DNA from: Dongibacter bovis
GTDB taxonomy: Bacteria > Bacillota > Negativicutes > Selenomonadales > Selenomonadaceae
Assembly: GCA_902763085.1 (NCBI GenBank)
Contig: CACWQW010000016.1
Coordinates: 1-58,720 of the forward strand
Direction of reading: 5' to 3'
DNA length: 58,720 nucleotides
Shown: positions 1-9,578 of the stretch, in pieces
Layout of the letters: each line of letters starts with the position of its first letter
How positions within the stretch are numbered: the stretch's first letter is position 1
Position numbers and translations under genes: made by a program
Notes under the pieces: model-generated
What the model was told of the DNA's origin: nothing
Databases searched by the model: none
Seen by the model: only the letters and a program-made list of their open reading frames with translations

Positions 1-1
1 G

Positions 2-2074
<2,073 letters not shown>

Positions 2075-2175
2075 CACACCGGCCGTCTCTGCACGATTTC
2101 CTGAGATCCTGTAACATAGTTTGATGATATAATAATTTGATCGTTTGATATGACGCGCAGGGAACGTCCCGCGCA

Positions 2176-2224
2176 AGACCTGAACCGGGCAATACGAAAT
2201 GCCAGGTTTCAGGTCTCTTTTTTT
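2176..2224 (+). terminator. Intrinsic terminator of rpoC
   Basis: An AGACCTGAA arm pairs with TTCAGGTCT, closed by a further GGCA/TGCC pairing, and is followed by seven T residues. A second small inverted repeat, GCGC-GGGA/TCCC-GCGC at 2155-2174, stands directly upstream. Confidence 0.85.
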
Positions 2225-2248
2225 GTCCCAGTGCCGTGGAATCAATGC

Positions 2249-2276
2249 TTGACGCTCACCCGCACCGTGCTATAAT
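2249..2276 (+). promoter_or_regulatory. Sigma-70-type promoter for the symporter gene
   Basis: TTGACG at 2249-2254, a 16-base spacer, and TATAAT at 2271-2276 with a TG just before the -10. It lies right after the rpoC terminator and 57 bases before the chosen start codon. Confidence 0.8.
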
Positions 2277-2332
2277 CTCCATATAGTTTTCAGAAAATGT
2301 AGGTGTGTTCCGGAAAACGGAGAAAGGATCTG

Positions 2333-3745
2333 ATGCGCTCTATGGAACTCTCCTTGCTTCAGCTTGCCATCATCGCTTTGACGATCGCCGTCGTGCTCGG
2401 CTGCGGAATCTACGCCGCCCGTTCCATCCACTCGGCAGAGGGCTTCAGCCTCGGCGGCCGCTCCGCGGGCGTGCCGCTCGTCGCGGGCAGCATCGCCGGT
2501 ACCTGTGTCGGCGGCGGCGCCACGATCGGCACGGCGCAGCTCGCGTCGACGGTCGGGCTCTCCGCCTGGTGGTTCACGATCGGCGTGGGGCTCGCGCTCA
2601 TCATCATGGGCGTCTTCTACGCGCGCCCGCTGCGCCAGTCCTCGCTCGAGACCATCCCGCAGTACCTCGTGCGCAACTACGGCAGGGCAGGGGGCGTCTT
2701 CACGAGCGTCGTCTCGTCGCTCGGCATCCTGTTCAGCGCAGTCTCGAGCTGCCTGCCGGGCATCTACATCATCGCGGCGATCCTCGCCATTCCCTTCTGG
2801 CCCGCGGCGGGCATCCTGCTCGTGCTCGTCGCCTGCTATGCCTTCTTCGGCGGCATGAAGAGCGCGGGCGTCGGGGGCATCCTCAAGATGGTCGTCATCT
2901 GGGTCAGCATGCTCATCGCCGGCGGCGCTGCGGGCTATGCGGTGCTCTTCCAGCCGGAGATCCACGAGACGCTGTCTGCGGATACCTGGTTCAACCTCTT
3001 CGCGGGCGGCATGCAGATGACGATGGCGAACCTCGTCTCCGTCATCGTCGGCATGATCTGCACGCAGACGTACGTGCAGGCGATCTTCTCCGCGGCGACG
3101 CCGAAGACGGCATCCGTCGGCGCGTTCGTGGCGGCGCTCATCTCGCTGCCCATCGGCCTCCCCTGTGCGATGATCGGCATGTACATGCACGCGGCGCACC
3201 CCGAGGTGCCCGCGATCCTCGCGCTGCCGACGTTCCTGCTCTCCTATCAGCCCGTCGTGCTCGGCAGCATCGCCATGGGCGGTATCATGCTCTCGCTCAT
3301 CGGCTCGACGGCGGGGCTGTCGCTCGGCATCGGCACGATGCTCTCGCGCGACATCTTCTGCAAGGTCCTGCATGTCACGAAGAGCGCCTCCGAGCTCTGG
3401 CTCACGCGCCTGCTCGTGCTCGCGACGATCGTCGTCGCCTCCGTCATCGCCGTACTCAATGAGGGCTCGCAGGTCCTCTTCTGGTCGTATCTCTCCATGG
3501 CGCTGCGCGGCGGCGGCATCTTCCTGCCGCTGACGATCGCGGTCTTCGTGCCGCGCGCGATCGAGCGCCATTGGGCCATCGCCTCGATGGTCCTCTCGAC
3601 GGGCGCGGCGCTCGCGGCGAACGCGCTCGGCGTGCGCATCAATCCGCTCTTCGTCGGTCTCGCCGTCAGCGTCCTGCTCATCGTGCCGGGCATGCTGCAG
3701 CGCAGGCGCCGCGTCGCGTCGATCTACGCGCGCATGAAAGAGTGA
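2333..3745 (+). CDS. Sodium:solute symporter family protein (substrate unknown)
   Basis: A 470-residue polytopic inner-membrane protein of the SSS family, which couples Na+ entry to uptake of a small solute. The N-terminal half carries the glycine-rich unwound-helix region (SIAGTCVGGGATIGTAQL), and about a dozen hydrophobic segments follow. I chose ATG 2333 because AGAAAGG lies just upstream of it; an in-frame GTG at 2303 would add ten polar residues and lacks a ribosome site. It stands alone, with its own promoter and a terminator at 3784. The substrate (sugar, amino acid, pantothenate and so on) cannot be told from what I can see. Confidence 0.85.
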   Translation: MRSMELSLLQLAIIALTIAVVLGCGIYAARSIHSAEGFSLGGRSAGVPLVAGSIAGTCVGGGATIGTAQLASTVGLSAWWFTIGVGLALIIMGVFYARPLRQSSLETIPQYLVRNYGRAGGVFTSVVSSLGILFSAVSSCLPGIYIIAAILAIPFWPAAGILLVLVACYAFFGGMKSAGVGGILKMVVIWVSMLIAGGAAGYAVLFQPEIHETLSADTWFNLFAGGMQMTMANLVSVIVGMICTQTYVQAIFSAATPKTASVGAFVAALISLPIGLPCAMIGMYMHAAHPEVPAILALPTFLLSYQPVVLGSIAMGGIMLSLIGSTAGLSLGIGTMLSRDIFCKVLHVTKSASELWLTRLLVLATIVVASVIAVLNEGSQVLFWSYLSMALRGGGIFLPLTIAVFVPRAIERHWAIASMVLSTGAALAANALGVRINPLFVGLAVSVLLIVPGMLQRRRRVASIYARMKE

Positions 3746-3783
3746 CTGTGCGCGCGTGCGTCTGAGGAAATGTCCATAAACGA

Positions 3784-3825
3784 AAACGCTCCGCGGGTAG
3801 TGCTTCCACCCGCGGAGCGTTTCTT
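3784..3825. terminator. Bidirectional terminator between symporter and BsuPI-type gene
   Basis: A near-perfect hairpin (AACGCTCCGCGGGT paired with ACCCGCGGAGCGTT) sits between two convergent genes. A T-run follows on the plus strand and the opposite strand is also T-rich (complement of GAAAA). Confidence 0.8.
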
Positions 3826-3859
3826 GCTGTCTTCTATCGGCGCTGTGCACCGGGGACTG

Positions 3860-4471
3860 TCAATCGTGGTACCAATGGCCGTTGCCGATATGGATGCTGC
3901 CGATGATGGCGCCCGTGCTGCCCGAGGCGGTGCGCGTCGTCTGCGCCGGCACGTGCGTCATGAGGCGATAGGGCGTATCGGTGAGCCAGGCGACGGCGAG
4001 CACAGCGTCGTCCTTGAGCTTCTTGTAGTCCACACGCTTGATCTCCGCCGTGTAGACGACGCTGTCGTGCGCCGGGATGGTCGAGGAGGTCAGCGCCTGC
4101 GTGAACGCCATGCTGTCCGACCACGTGTAGAGCGCGCTGCCATTTCGGTCGAGCAGGGAGAAATCGTACTCCTGCCCGTCGCGGTGCGCGATCGTATAGG
4201 GCGCATCGCCGCTGTTCGTGACCTTGAGCTCGAGGAGCAGGCGGCCGCTCTTCTCCCGCACCGTGAGCTCCTCGATGAGCGTCCCATCAGCGCAGGCGGC
4301 ATAGCTCTCCGCGCTCGTGCGCGGCGCCGTCTGCCCGCTCCCGCCCATGGGGAAGAGGATGCCGACATCCGCGCCGAGGTGCGCCTCGGCGGGCGGCGCG
4401 AAGAGGCAGGCGGTGAGGCAGGCGAGTGCGGCGCCTGCCGCGAGGTGAGTCGGAAGTTTCCAGGATATCAT
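3860..4471 (-). CDS. Predicted lipoprotein with BsuPI-type domain
   Basis: A 203-residue exported protein. The N terminus is a signal peptide with a plausible lipobox (LTAC, around residues 18-21) and a later AEA site that signal peptidase I could use. The C-terminal part fits the BsuPI domain, an immunoglobulin-like fold named after a Bacillus intracellular proteinase inhibitor: KVTNSGDAPYTI, then GQEYDFSLLDRNG, then a TWSDSMAFTQAL-like stretch. Its ATG overlaps the lgt stop (ATGA, 4468-4471), so the two are translationally coupled. A strong AAAGGAGGG site precedes it. Protease inhibition in this organism is not established. Confidence 0.75.
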   Translation of the reverse strand: MISWKLPTHLAAGAALACLTACLFAPPAEAHLGADVGILFPMGGSGQTAPRTSAESYAACADGTLIEELTVREKSGRLLLELKVTNSGDAPYTIAHRDGQEYDFSLLDRNGSALYTWSDSMAFTQALTSSTIPAHDSVVYTAEIKRVDYKKLKDDAVLAVAWLTDTPYRLMTHVPAQTTRTASGSTGAIIGSIHIGNGHWYHD

Positions 4472-5292
4472 GAGGGGGGCCCTCCTTTCTGCGCGCGCTT
4501 CTGGACGCGCGGTACCTCCGGGCGGCGGCGCCGCCACTCGAGATAGAGGAACGCCGATGCCGCGAGCGCGAAGCAGACGACGCTCGTCATCTGCGCGCTG
4601 TGCAAGAGGCCGAGCACGGGCTCCGTATAGTCGCCGCGCAGATACTCGAGGAAGAAGCGCGCCGTGCTGTAGAGCAGCACGTAGAGCGCGAAGCACTGCC
4701 CGCGCGCGTGAGACGTCGTGCGGTAGAGCAGGAGCAGCGCGAAGATCACGATGTCGAGCTGTCCCTCCCAGATCTCCGCGGGCCAGAGCGGCTGATCGCC
4801 GTAGGTGTGGTAGGCGAGCGTCGTCGTCGGGTAGAGGATGCCGAACGAGCTGCCCGTCGGCGCGCCGAACGCATCGCCGTTCAAAAGGTTCGCGCAGCGT
4901 CCGAGCGACTGTCCGAGGATGATCGCAGGCGCGAGCACATCCATGAGGTGGAGCGTCTCGATGCTGTGGCGGCGGCAGTACCAGACGCCAGCGAGCACGC
5001 CGAGCACGATGCCGCCCTGGATCGCCATGCCGCCCTGCCAGACACTCAGGAGCTCCGAGAGATGGTTGTGATAGTAATCCCAATCGAAGAAGAAGACATC
5101 CCAGAGACGTGCGCCGAGCAGGCCGGCGGCGCCGCAGCAGATGCCGAGGTCGACGATGTATTTCTCATAGCCGCGCCCGTCGGCTTTCGCGAGGAAATAC
5201 CCCACGCCCGTCGCGAGCACGATGGAGAGGGAGAGGACGAGCCCGTAGGCGCGGATGGGGAAGTCCCCGATGAAGAAAAGATATTGATGCAT
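4468..5292 (-). CDS. lgt: Prolipoprotein diacylglyceryl transferase
   Basis: Lgt moves a diacylglyceryl group from phosphatidylglycerol to the lipobox cysteine of prolipoproteins, the first step of lipoprotein maturation at the inner membrane. The 274 residues match the family length. The protein has about seven membrane segments and the family signature region around GQSLGRCANLLNGDAFG. It starts nine bases after the deoD stop and overlaps the next gene by four bases, placing it in the middle of a deoD-lgt-BsuPI operon. Confidence 0.95.
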   Translation of the reverse strand: MHQYLFFIGDFPIRAYGLVLSLSIVLATGVGYFLAKADGRGYEKYIVDLGICCGAAGLLGARLWDVFFFDWDYYHNHLSELLSVWQGGMAIQGGIVLGVLAGVWYCRRHSIETLHLMDVLAPAIILGQSLGRCANLLNGDAFGAPTGSSFGILYPTTTLAYHTYGDQPLWPAEIWEGQLDIVIFALLLLYRTTSHARGQCFALYVLLYSTARFFLEYLRGDYTEPVLGLLHSAQMTSVVCFALAASAFLYLEWRRRRPEVPRVQKRAQKGGPPS

Positions 5293-5301
5293 GATGCGGA
5301 C

Positions 5302-6012
5302 TCAGTCCTCGATCGCAGTCTCGAGGGCGATGTGGATCATGTCGTTGAAGCTCGCCTGACGTTCCTCGATCGTGCAGCACTCGCCCGTGAGCAGATGGTC
5401 GCTGACCGTGAAGAGCGCGAGTGCCTGCACGTGCGCCTCCGCCGCGAGCGTGTAGAGCGCCGCCGCCTCCATCTCGACGCCGAGGATGCCGTATTTCCTG
5501 AGCTTGTCGTTGTCGATATCATCGTCGTAGAAGCGGTCGACGGAGATGATGTTACCGACCGTCGCGCGCAGGTTCAGTTTGCGCGCGTTGGCGACGGCCT
5601 TCTCGAGCAGGGAGAAATCGGCGATCGGGCAGAAATTGATCGTGCCGCCGAAGATGTTGCGAATGAGGCTCGAGTCCGTGCTCGCCGCCTGCGCGATGAG
5701 CACGTCGCGCAGCTTCACATCCGGATGCATGCCGCCGCAGGTGCCGACGCGGAACAGCTTCTTGCAGCCGTACGTGTGGATGAGCTCATGCACGTAGATG
5801 GAAATGGACGGGATGCCCATGCCCGTCCCCTGCACGGACACGGGTACGCCCTTGTACGTGCCCGTATAGCCGAGGATATTGCGCACGTGCGTGTATTCCT
5901 TTGCACCCTCGAGAAAATTTTCCGCGATGAACTTCGCGCGCAGCGGATCGCCCGGCAGCAGGATGCGCTCAGCGATGTCGCCCTTCTCTGCGGCGTTATG
6001 TGGAGTACTCAT
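5302..6012 (-). CDS. deoD: Purine-nucleoside phosphorylase, DeoD type
   Basis: This hexameric cytosolic enzyme splits purine (deoxy)nucleosides with phosphate to give free base and pentose-1-phosphate. Visible signatures are the phosphate-site stretch RILLPGDPLRAK, GTGMGIPS, GVEMEAAALYTLA and the catalytic aspartate of TVSDHLLTGE. I chose ATG 6012 (protein begins MSTPHNAAEK, 236 residues), which has an AGAAGG site and the usual family length. A longer frame reaching 6156 would run through the promoter at 6062-6090. Confidence 0.95.
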   Translation of the reverse strand: MSTPHNAAEKGDIAERILLPGDPLRAKFIAENFLEGAKEYTHVRNILGYTGTYKGVPVSVQGTGMGIPSISIYVHELIHTYGCKKLFRVGTCGGMHPDVKLRDVLIAQAASTDSSLIRNIFGGTINFCPIADFSLLEKAVANARKLNLRATVGNIISVDRFYDDDIDNDKLRKYGILGVEMEAAALYTLAAEAHVQALALFTVSDHLLTGECCTIEERQASFNDMIHIALETAIED

Positions 6013-6061
6013 GATGATAGCCTTCTTTCTCTTTCTGTAAAAACGCGAGGAAACTGCCTCT

Positions 6062-6090
6062 ATTATACAGGAAAACGCAGGGCGTGAAAA
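6062..6090 (-). promoter_or_regulatory. Sigma-70-type promoter of the deoD-lgt operon
   Basis: Read on the minus strand: TTTTCA (6090-6085), a 17-base spacer, then a perfect TATAAT (6067-6062), about 50 bases before the deoD ATG. Confidence 0.65.
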
Positions 6091-6143
6091 GACAGGCGCG
6101 CAAAGCACCGGGATCTTGAGGTCATGTGCAGAGAAAATTCTTG

Positions 6144-6172
6144 TTGACAACAGCACGCTCTTCTTGTATAAT
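6144..6172 (+). promoter_or_regulatory. Consensus promoter of the tRNA cluster
   Basis: TTGACA at 6144-6149, exactly 17 bases, TATAAT at 6167-6172. Both hexamers match the sigma-70 consensus fully, as expected for a stable-RNA operon; tRNA-Glu begins 33 bases downstream. Confidence 0.92.
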
Positions 6173-6204
6173 TCTTTCCTGTGAGTATCAACATGGATGC
6201 TTTC

Positions 6205-6279
6205 GGCGCGTTGGTCAAGTGGTTAAGACACCGCCCTTTCACGGCGGCTTCATGGGTTCGAATCCCGTACGCGTCACCA
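6205..6279 (+). tRNA. tRNA-Glu (anticodon TTC)
   Basis: 75 nt with encoded CCA. Acceptor GGCGCGT pairs with ACGCGTC (one G-T), the anticodon arm is CCGCC-CTTTCAC-GGCGG, and the T-arm carries GGTTCGAATCC. Confidence 0.95.
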
Positions 6280-6283
6280 ATCC

Positions 6284-6360
6284 GGCCCGGTAGTTTAGTT
6301 GGTTAGAATGCCGCCCTGTCACGGCGGAGGTCATGGGTTCAAGTCCCATTCGGGTCGCCA
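6284..6360 (+). tRNA. tRNA-Asp (anticodon GTC)
   Basis: 77 nt with encoded CCA, four bases after tRNA-Glu. Acceptor GGCCCGG pairs with TCGGGTC, the anticodon arm is CCGCC-CTGTCAC-GGCGG, and the T-loop is TTCAAGT. Confidence 0.95.
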
Positions 6361-6364
6361 GCTT

Positions 6365-6403
6365 GCCTCGGTAGCTCAGTCGCGATTCCGCTCTGAGGCA
6401 CCA
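6365..6403 (+). pseudogene. Collapsed tRNA remnant, probably from tRNA-Phe
   Basis: Only 39 nt, but both ends of a tRNA are intact. Acceptor arm GCCTCGG pairs with CTGAGGC over seven positions (one G-T). It is followed by discriminator A and encoded CCA; U8-A9 and the D-arm start GCTCAGTCG follow the 5' arm. The sequence then jumps to CGATTCC, the end of a T-loop and start of the T-stem return strand. The rest of the D-arm, the whole anticodon arm and half the T-arm are missing. The flanking sequences resemble tRNA-Phe, but no anticodon remains to prove it. Confidence 0.75.
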
Positions 6404-6415
6404 TTTGCACATGAG

Positions 6416-6439
6416 AGTCCGCTTTGGCGGACTTTTTTT
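6416..6439 (+). terminator. Terminator of the tRNA cluster
   Basis: AGTCCGC-TTTG-GCGGACT hairpin followed by a run of T residues. Confidence 0.9.
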
Positions 6440-6487
6440 CGTATATTGCTATAGATGAGAATAATTCGTAGTAGGAGGAAATGTTTC

Positions 6488-7063
6488 ATGGAGGCAGGCA
6501 TCGCGACATTTTCGATCATCTTCCTCGCGGAGCTCGGGGACAAGACGCAGCTGCTCGTCATGGCGCTCGCCGCGAAGTACGCATGGCGGCAGGTCCTCCT
6601 CGGCATGACGCTGGGCATCTTCGTCGTGCACGCGCTCGCGGTCGGCGTGGGGAATTTCCTCGGCGGGCTGCTCGCGCCGGATGTCATGGCGCTCATCGCT
6701 TCGCTCGTCTTCCTCGCGTTCGGTCTCGTGACGCTGCGCAGCGATGAGGCGGAGGATGAGGAGGAGCAGGCGGCGCCTGCGCGCTTCGGTCCCGTGCTCA
6801 CGGTCGCGGCGTCCTTCTTCCTCGGCGAGATGGGGGACAAGACGCAGTTCGCGGCGCTGACGCTCGCTGCGCAGTGGCAGGCGTGGCTGCCCGTGCTCCT
6901 CGGCGCGGTGCTCGCGATGCTGCTCGCGGACAGCCTCGGCCTCGTGGCGGGCTCCTGTCTCAAGCGGTTCTTCGCGCCGCGGCGGATGCGCCTGCTCTCC
7001 GGGCTCCTCTTCCTCGCGTTCGGCGCGGCAGGGCTCGTGCAGCTCGTGGTGGTGGGGCTCTAA
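6488..7063 (+). CDS. GDT1/TMEM165 (UPF0016) family cation exporter
   Basis: A 191-residue inner-membrane protein with two homologous halves, each holding the family signature E-x-G-D-K-T: AELGDKTQ near the N terminus and GEMGDKTQ after the mid-protein acidic loop (EAEDEEEQ). Family members export Mn2+ (some also move Ca2+ or H+), so manganese homeostasis is the likely role. ATG 6488 sits seven bases after a strong GGAGG site. No manganese (yybP-ykoY) riboswitch fits in the short gap after the tRNA terminator, although such a leader often precedes this family. Confidence 0.88.
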   Translation: MEAGIATFSIIFLAELGDKTQLLVMALAAKYAWRQVLLGMTLGIFVVHALAVGVGNFLGGLLAPDVMALIASLVFLAFGLVTLRSDEAEDEEEQAAPARFGPVLTVAASFFLGEMGDKTQFAALTLAAQWQAWLPVLLGAVLAMLLADSLGLVAGSCLKRFFAPRRMRLLSGLLFLAFGAAGLVQLVVVGL

Positions 7064-7110
7064 ATATCGTGAGAAAATCTGTCCAGCGTTACGTTTTTTT
7101 CACAAAAGAT

Positions 7111-7119
7111 TGCTATACT
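7111..7119 (+). promoter_or_regulatory. Possible extended -10 promoter of the dedA gene
   Basis: TGCTATACT fits an extended -10 (TG-N-TATAAT, one mismatch). No good -35 stands at the right distance, so this is tentative. Confidence 0.4.
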
Positions 7120-7166
7120 GGACATAAAGATGAAAGTGTTGGTTGATTCCGAGAGAGAAAGGAACG

Positions 7167-7796
7167 ATGGCGTTGGAGCAGTTTTCGGTATATTTCATGG
7201 ATTTCATCGCGGCGTGGGGCTACGTGGCGATCGCGGTGCTCATGGCGGCGGAGAACGCCTGTATCCCGATTCCGTCGGAGCTGATCCTGGGCTTTGCGGG
7301 CTACCTGATCTTCGACGGGCAGCTCGGCTACGCTGCGGCGCTCGTGGCGGGCATGGCCGGCGGCATGGCGGGATCGCTTTTCGCCTATGCCGTCGGGCAC
7401 TACGGCGGGCGGTCGTTCGTCGACCGCTACGGCCGCTATTTCTTCATCAAGAAGCATCATGTGGACATCGCGCAGAACTGGTTCGACCGCTACGGGCTCA
7501 AGGCGGTCTTCTTCAGCCGCATGCTGCCCGTCGTGCGCACGTTCATCTCCCTGCCCGCGGGATTCGCGCACGTTGATCTGAAGAAGTTCACGCTGCTGAC
7601 GTTCGCGGGCGCGCTGCCCTGGACGGCGCTGATCCTCGCGGCGGGCATGATGCTCGGCAAGAGCTGGCAGGTCATGCTCGCGATCGGGCACGAGGCGAGC
7701 CTCGTCTTCGTCGCGGTCTGCGCCGTTGTTATCGCGGGGCTCTACCTGCGCCACCGCCGCCGGAAAGCGGCCGCCGGGCGCATGGATGCCGAGTGA
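7167..7796 (+). CDS. DedA family membrane protein
   Basis: A 209-residue integral membrane protein of the DedA/SNARE-associated family, whose members flip or transport membrane lipids such as undecaprenyl phosphate or phosphatidylethanolamine and support envelope integrity. Visible signatures are the N-terminal re-entrant segment with acidic residues (AENACIPIPSE), the glycine-rich MAGGMAGSLFAY stretch and the conserved FFSRMLPVVRTF motif. ATG 7167 follows GAGAAAGGAA; an in-frame TTG at 7143 is less likely. A terminator-like hairpin follows at 7842. The substrate cannot be decided from the sequence. Confidence 0.88.
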   Translation: MALEQFSVYFMDFIAAWGYVAIAVLMAAENACIPIPSELILGFAGYLIFDGQLGYAAALVAGMAGGMAGSLFAYAVGHYGGRSFVDRYGRYFFIKKHHVDIAQNWFDRYGLKAVFFSRMLPVVRTFISLPAGFAHVDLKKFTLLTFAGALPWTALILAAGMMLGKSWQVMLAIGHEASLVFVAVCAVVIAGLYLRHRRRKAAAGRMDAE

Positions 7797-7841
7797 GCGG
7801 CACCTGGAATCTTGATACCAGGACATAGAAGATTTTTTCGT

Positions 7842-7868
7842 GCAGCGGCAGGGGTCGCTGCGCTTTTT
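7842..7868 (+). terminator. Probable terminator after dedA
   Basis: GCAGCG-N8-CGCTGC hairpin followed by GCTTTTT. A second small inverted repeat (CCTGG/CCAGG, 7804-7822) stands before it. Confidence 0.6.
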
Positions 7869-7893
7869 GCATATCCGCGCCGGACGGGGTCCG

Positions 7894-7921
7894 TTGACTT
7901 TGTGGAGTAAATTGCTATAAT
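7894..7921 (+). promoter_or_regulatory. Promoter of the marR-RND operon
   Basis: TTGACT at 7894-7899, 16-base spacer, TATAAT at 7916-7921 with TG upstream. Transcription would start near 7928, about 30 bases before a perfect palindrome. Confidence 0.8.
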
Positions 7922-7956
7922 GTTTCATGTGGGAAATCGTTTGTTTTTCAGGGGAT

Positions 7957-7981
7957 AAATCGTTGACTGACTCAACGATTT
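7957..7981. promoter_or_regulatory. Palindromic operator candidate for the MarR regulator
   Basis: A perfect 10-bp inverted repeat, AAATCGTTGA and TCAACGATTT, separated by CTGAC. It lies in the leader between the promoter and the marR start, where a bound dimer would block transcription. Size and symmetry fit MarR-family operators; the link to this MarR is inferred from position. Confidence 0.65.
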
Positions 7982-8031
7982 TACGCGCGGAGGAGGAAAG
8001 CTGCCTCCGGCGCGGAGAGGGGACAGGCTTT

Positions 8032-8505
8032 ATGGATTATGTCAGTGTCGGGCGTTGTTTTACGATCCTCTATCGCCGTTCGCAGGCGTTCGTGACGGCG
8101 GCGTGTGCGCGGCTGCACCTCACGTATTCTGAGTACGTGCTGCTCATCCGCCTCTACGATGCGGAGGGCGCGAGCCAGGAGGAGCTCGCCGCCATGCTCT
8201 ATCTCGACAAGGCCGTCGTGGCGCGCACGCTCGCGACGCTCGAGCAGAAGGGCATGATACGCCGCGAGCAGGACAGCCGCGATCGCCGCGTGAAGCGCAT
8301 CTATTCGACGGAGTTCGCGCTGACGCAGAAAGCGTATCTGCAGGGCATCATCCGCACTTGGGTGAAGTATCTCGCCTCGGCGATGGATCCGGCGGAGGTC
8401 GATACGACGATCCGCGGGTTTCACGATGCGGCGGAGCGTGCCTGTCAGCTTAAGATACCAGAGGATGTGGCAGCGTGTATCAAGGGAACGGAGGAACGGG
8501 GATGA
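8032..8505 (+). CDS. MarR family transcriptional regulator
   Basis: A 157-residue winged-helix repressor. The helix-turn-helix covers roughly ASQEELAAMLYLDKAVVART and the wing carries the typical REQDSRDRRVKRIYST stretch; MarR dimers usually lose DNA affinity on binding small phenolic or toxic ligands. ATG 8032 is preceded by GAGAGGGG. An in-frame ATG at 7927 is excluded because it would lie at the predicted transcription start. The gene overlaps the next one by ATGA, so regulator and pump are co-transcribed and probably autoregulated through the palindrome at 7957. Confidence 0.9.
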   Translation: MDYVSVGRCFTILYRRSQAFVTAACARLHLTYSEYVLLIRLYDAEGASQEELAAMLYLDKAVVARTLATLEQKGMIRREQDSRDRRVKRIYSTEFALTQKAYLQGIIRTWVKYLASAMDPAEVDTTIRGFHDAAERACQLKIPEDVAACIKGTEERG

Positions 8506-9578
8506 GGAAACGGAGATGGCTCCTCTTGGCAGCCCTCATGGTCTGTCTGGTGTTCCTTTTATCGGGCTGTGGCAAGCAGGCCGCCGAGGAGGAGCAGCCG
8601 CCGCTCGTGAAGTCGGTGGTGCTCGGCGCTGAGGATGGTGCCGCTGCCGATACGTACGCGGGCACGGTGCGCGGCCGCTACGAGACGAATCTCTCGTTCC
8701 AGGTCGGCGGGCAGATCCTCGCACGCAACGTGAGCGTCGGCAGCCGCGTCGCGGCGGGCGATGTGCTCATGGTCATCGATGCGAAGGATGTCGTGCAGAA
8801 GGCGAACCAGGGCGATGCTGCCGTCGCTTCGGCGCGCGCGCAGCTGAGCCTCGCACAGGCGAATCTCTCGCGCTACAGCGAGCTCTACCGCGAGGAAGCA
8901 GTGCCAGCCGCTGTGCTCGACCAGTATCAGACGAGCTACGATGCGGCGTTCGCCGCCTATCAGAATGCGCTCGCTGAGGCGGCGCAGGGGCATAACGCAC
9001 TCGGCTATACGAACCTCACGGCGGGGGCCTCTGGCGTCATCTCCTCCGTCACGGCGGAGGAGGGGCAGGTCGTCGCCGCGGGGCAGACAGTCATGACGCT
9101 CGTGCAGACGGGTGAGCTCGAGGTCGAGATCAACGTGCCGGAGAACCGCCTCGCCGACGTGCCTGTCGGGAAAGCCGTGCAGGTGAGCTTCTGGGCGCTC
9201 CCAGGGAGCGCCTCGGGCACGGTGCGCGAGGTCGCGCCGATGGCGGACAGCACCGCGCGCACGTACCGCGTGCGCGTCTCCGTGCCGCAGCCGCCAGAGG
9301 GCATGGAGCTCGGCATGACGGCGAGCGTCTCCGTCACGGGAGACGCGGCGCCTGCCGGGCTGAAGCTGCCGCTCTCCGCCATCTATCAGACGGGCGATAC
9401 GCCCGAGGTCTGGGTCGTGGGCGATGATGATACCGTGCGCCTCGTGCCCGTCCGCGTGACGAGCTTCGACGACAACGACGTGCTCGTCGACGGGATCGAT
9501 GCGGGCACGGTCGTCGTGACGGCGGGCGTGCACCGCCTCGAGGAGGGACAGCGCGTGCGCACGGAGGCATCCTCATGA
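8502..9578 (+). CDS. RND efflux pump periplasmic adaptor (membrane fusion lipoprotein)
   Basis: A 358-residue adaptor that links an inner-membrane RND pump to an outer-membrane channel. The signal peptide ends in a lipobox (LLSGC, Cys near residue 24). Next come a barrel-sandwich half (SFQVGGQILARNVSVGSRV), a helical hairpin rich in Ala/Gln (about residues 85-165), the second sandwich half (AGASGVISSVTAEEGQVV) and beta-barrel/membrane-proximal domains. It overlaps marR and the pump gene by four bases at each end. The AcrA/MexA-type family is clear; exported compounds are unknown. Confidence 0.92.
   Translation: MRKRRWLLLAALMVCLVFLLSGCGKQAAEEEQPPLVKSVVLGAEDGAAADTYAGTVRGRYETNLSFQVGGQILARNVSVGSRVAAGDVLMVIDAKDVVQKANQGDAAVASARAQLSLAQANLSRYSELYREEAVPAAVLDQYQTSYDAAFAAYQNALAEAAQGHNALGYTNLTAGASGVISSVTAEEGQVVAAGQTVMTLVQTGELEVEINVPENRLADVPVGKAVQVSFWALPGSASGTVREVAPMADSTARTYRVRVSVPQPPEGMELGMTASVSVTGDAAPAGLKLPLSAIYQTGDTPEVWVVGDDDTVRLVPVRVTSFDDNDVLVDGIDAGTVVVTAGVHRLEEGQRVRTEASS

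Noticed and set aside
2270..3850. A 526-codon antisense frame over the symporter gene, and similar long antisense frames over the RND, topA, trmFO, flhA and cheA genes
   Set aside because: Their Arg/Asp/His/Glu-rich translations are the typical shadow of G+C-rich codons with C or G in third position; the sense genes are well-recognised families.
6440..6487. Manganese riboswitch before the GDT1-family gene
   Set aside because: The gap after the tRNA terminator is too short and lacks the conserved yybP-ykoY core.
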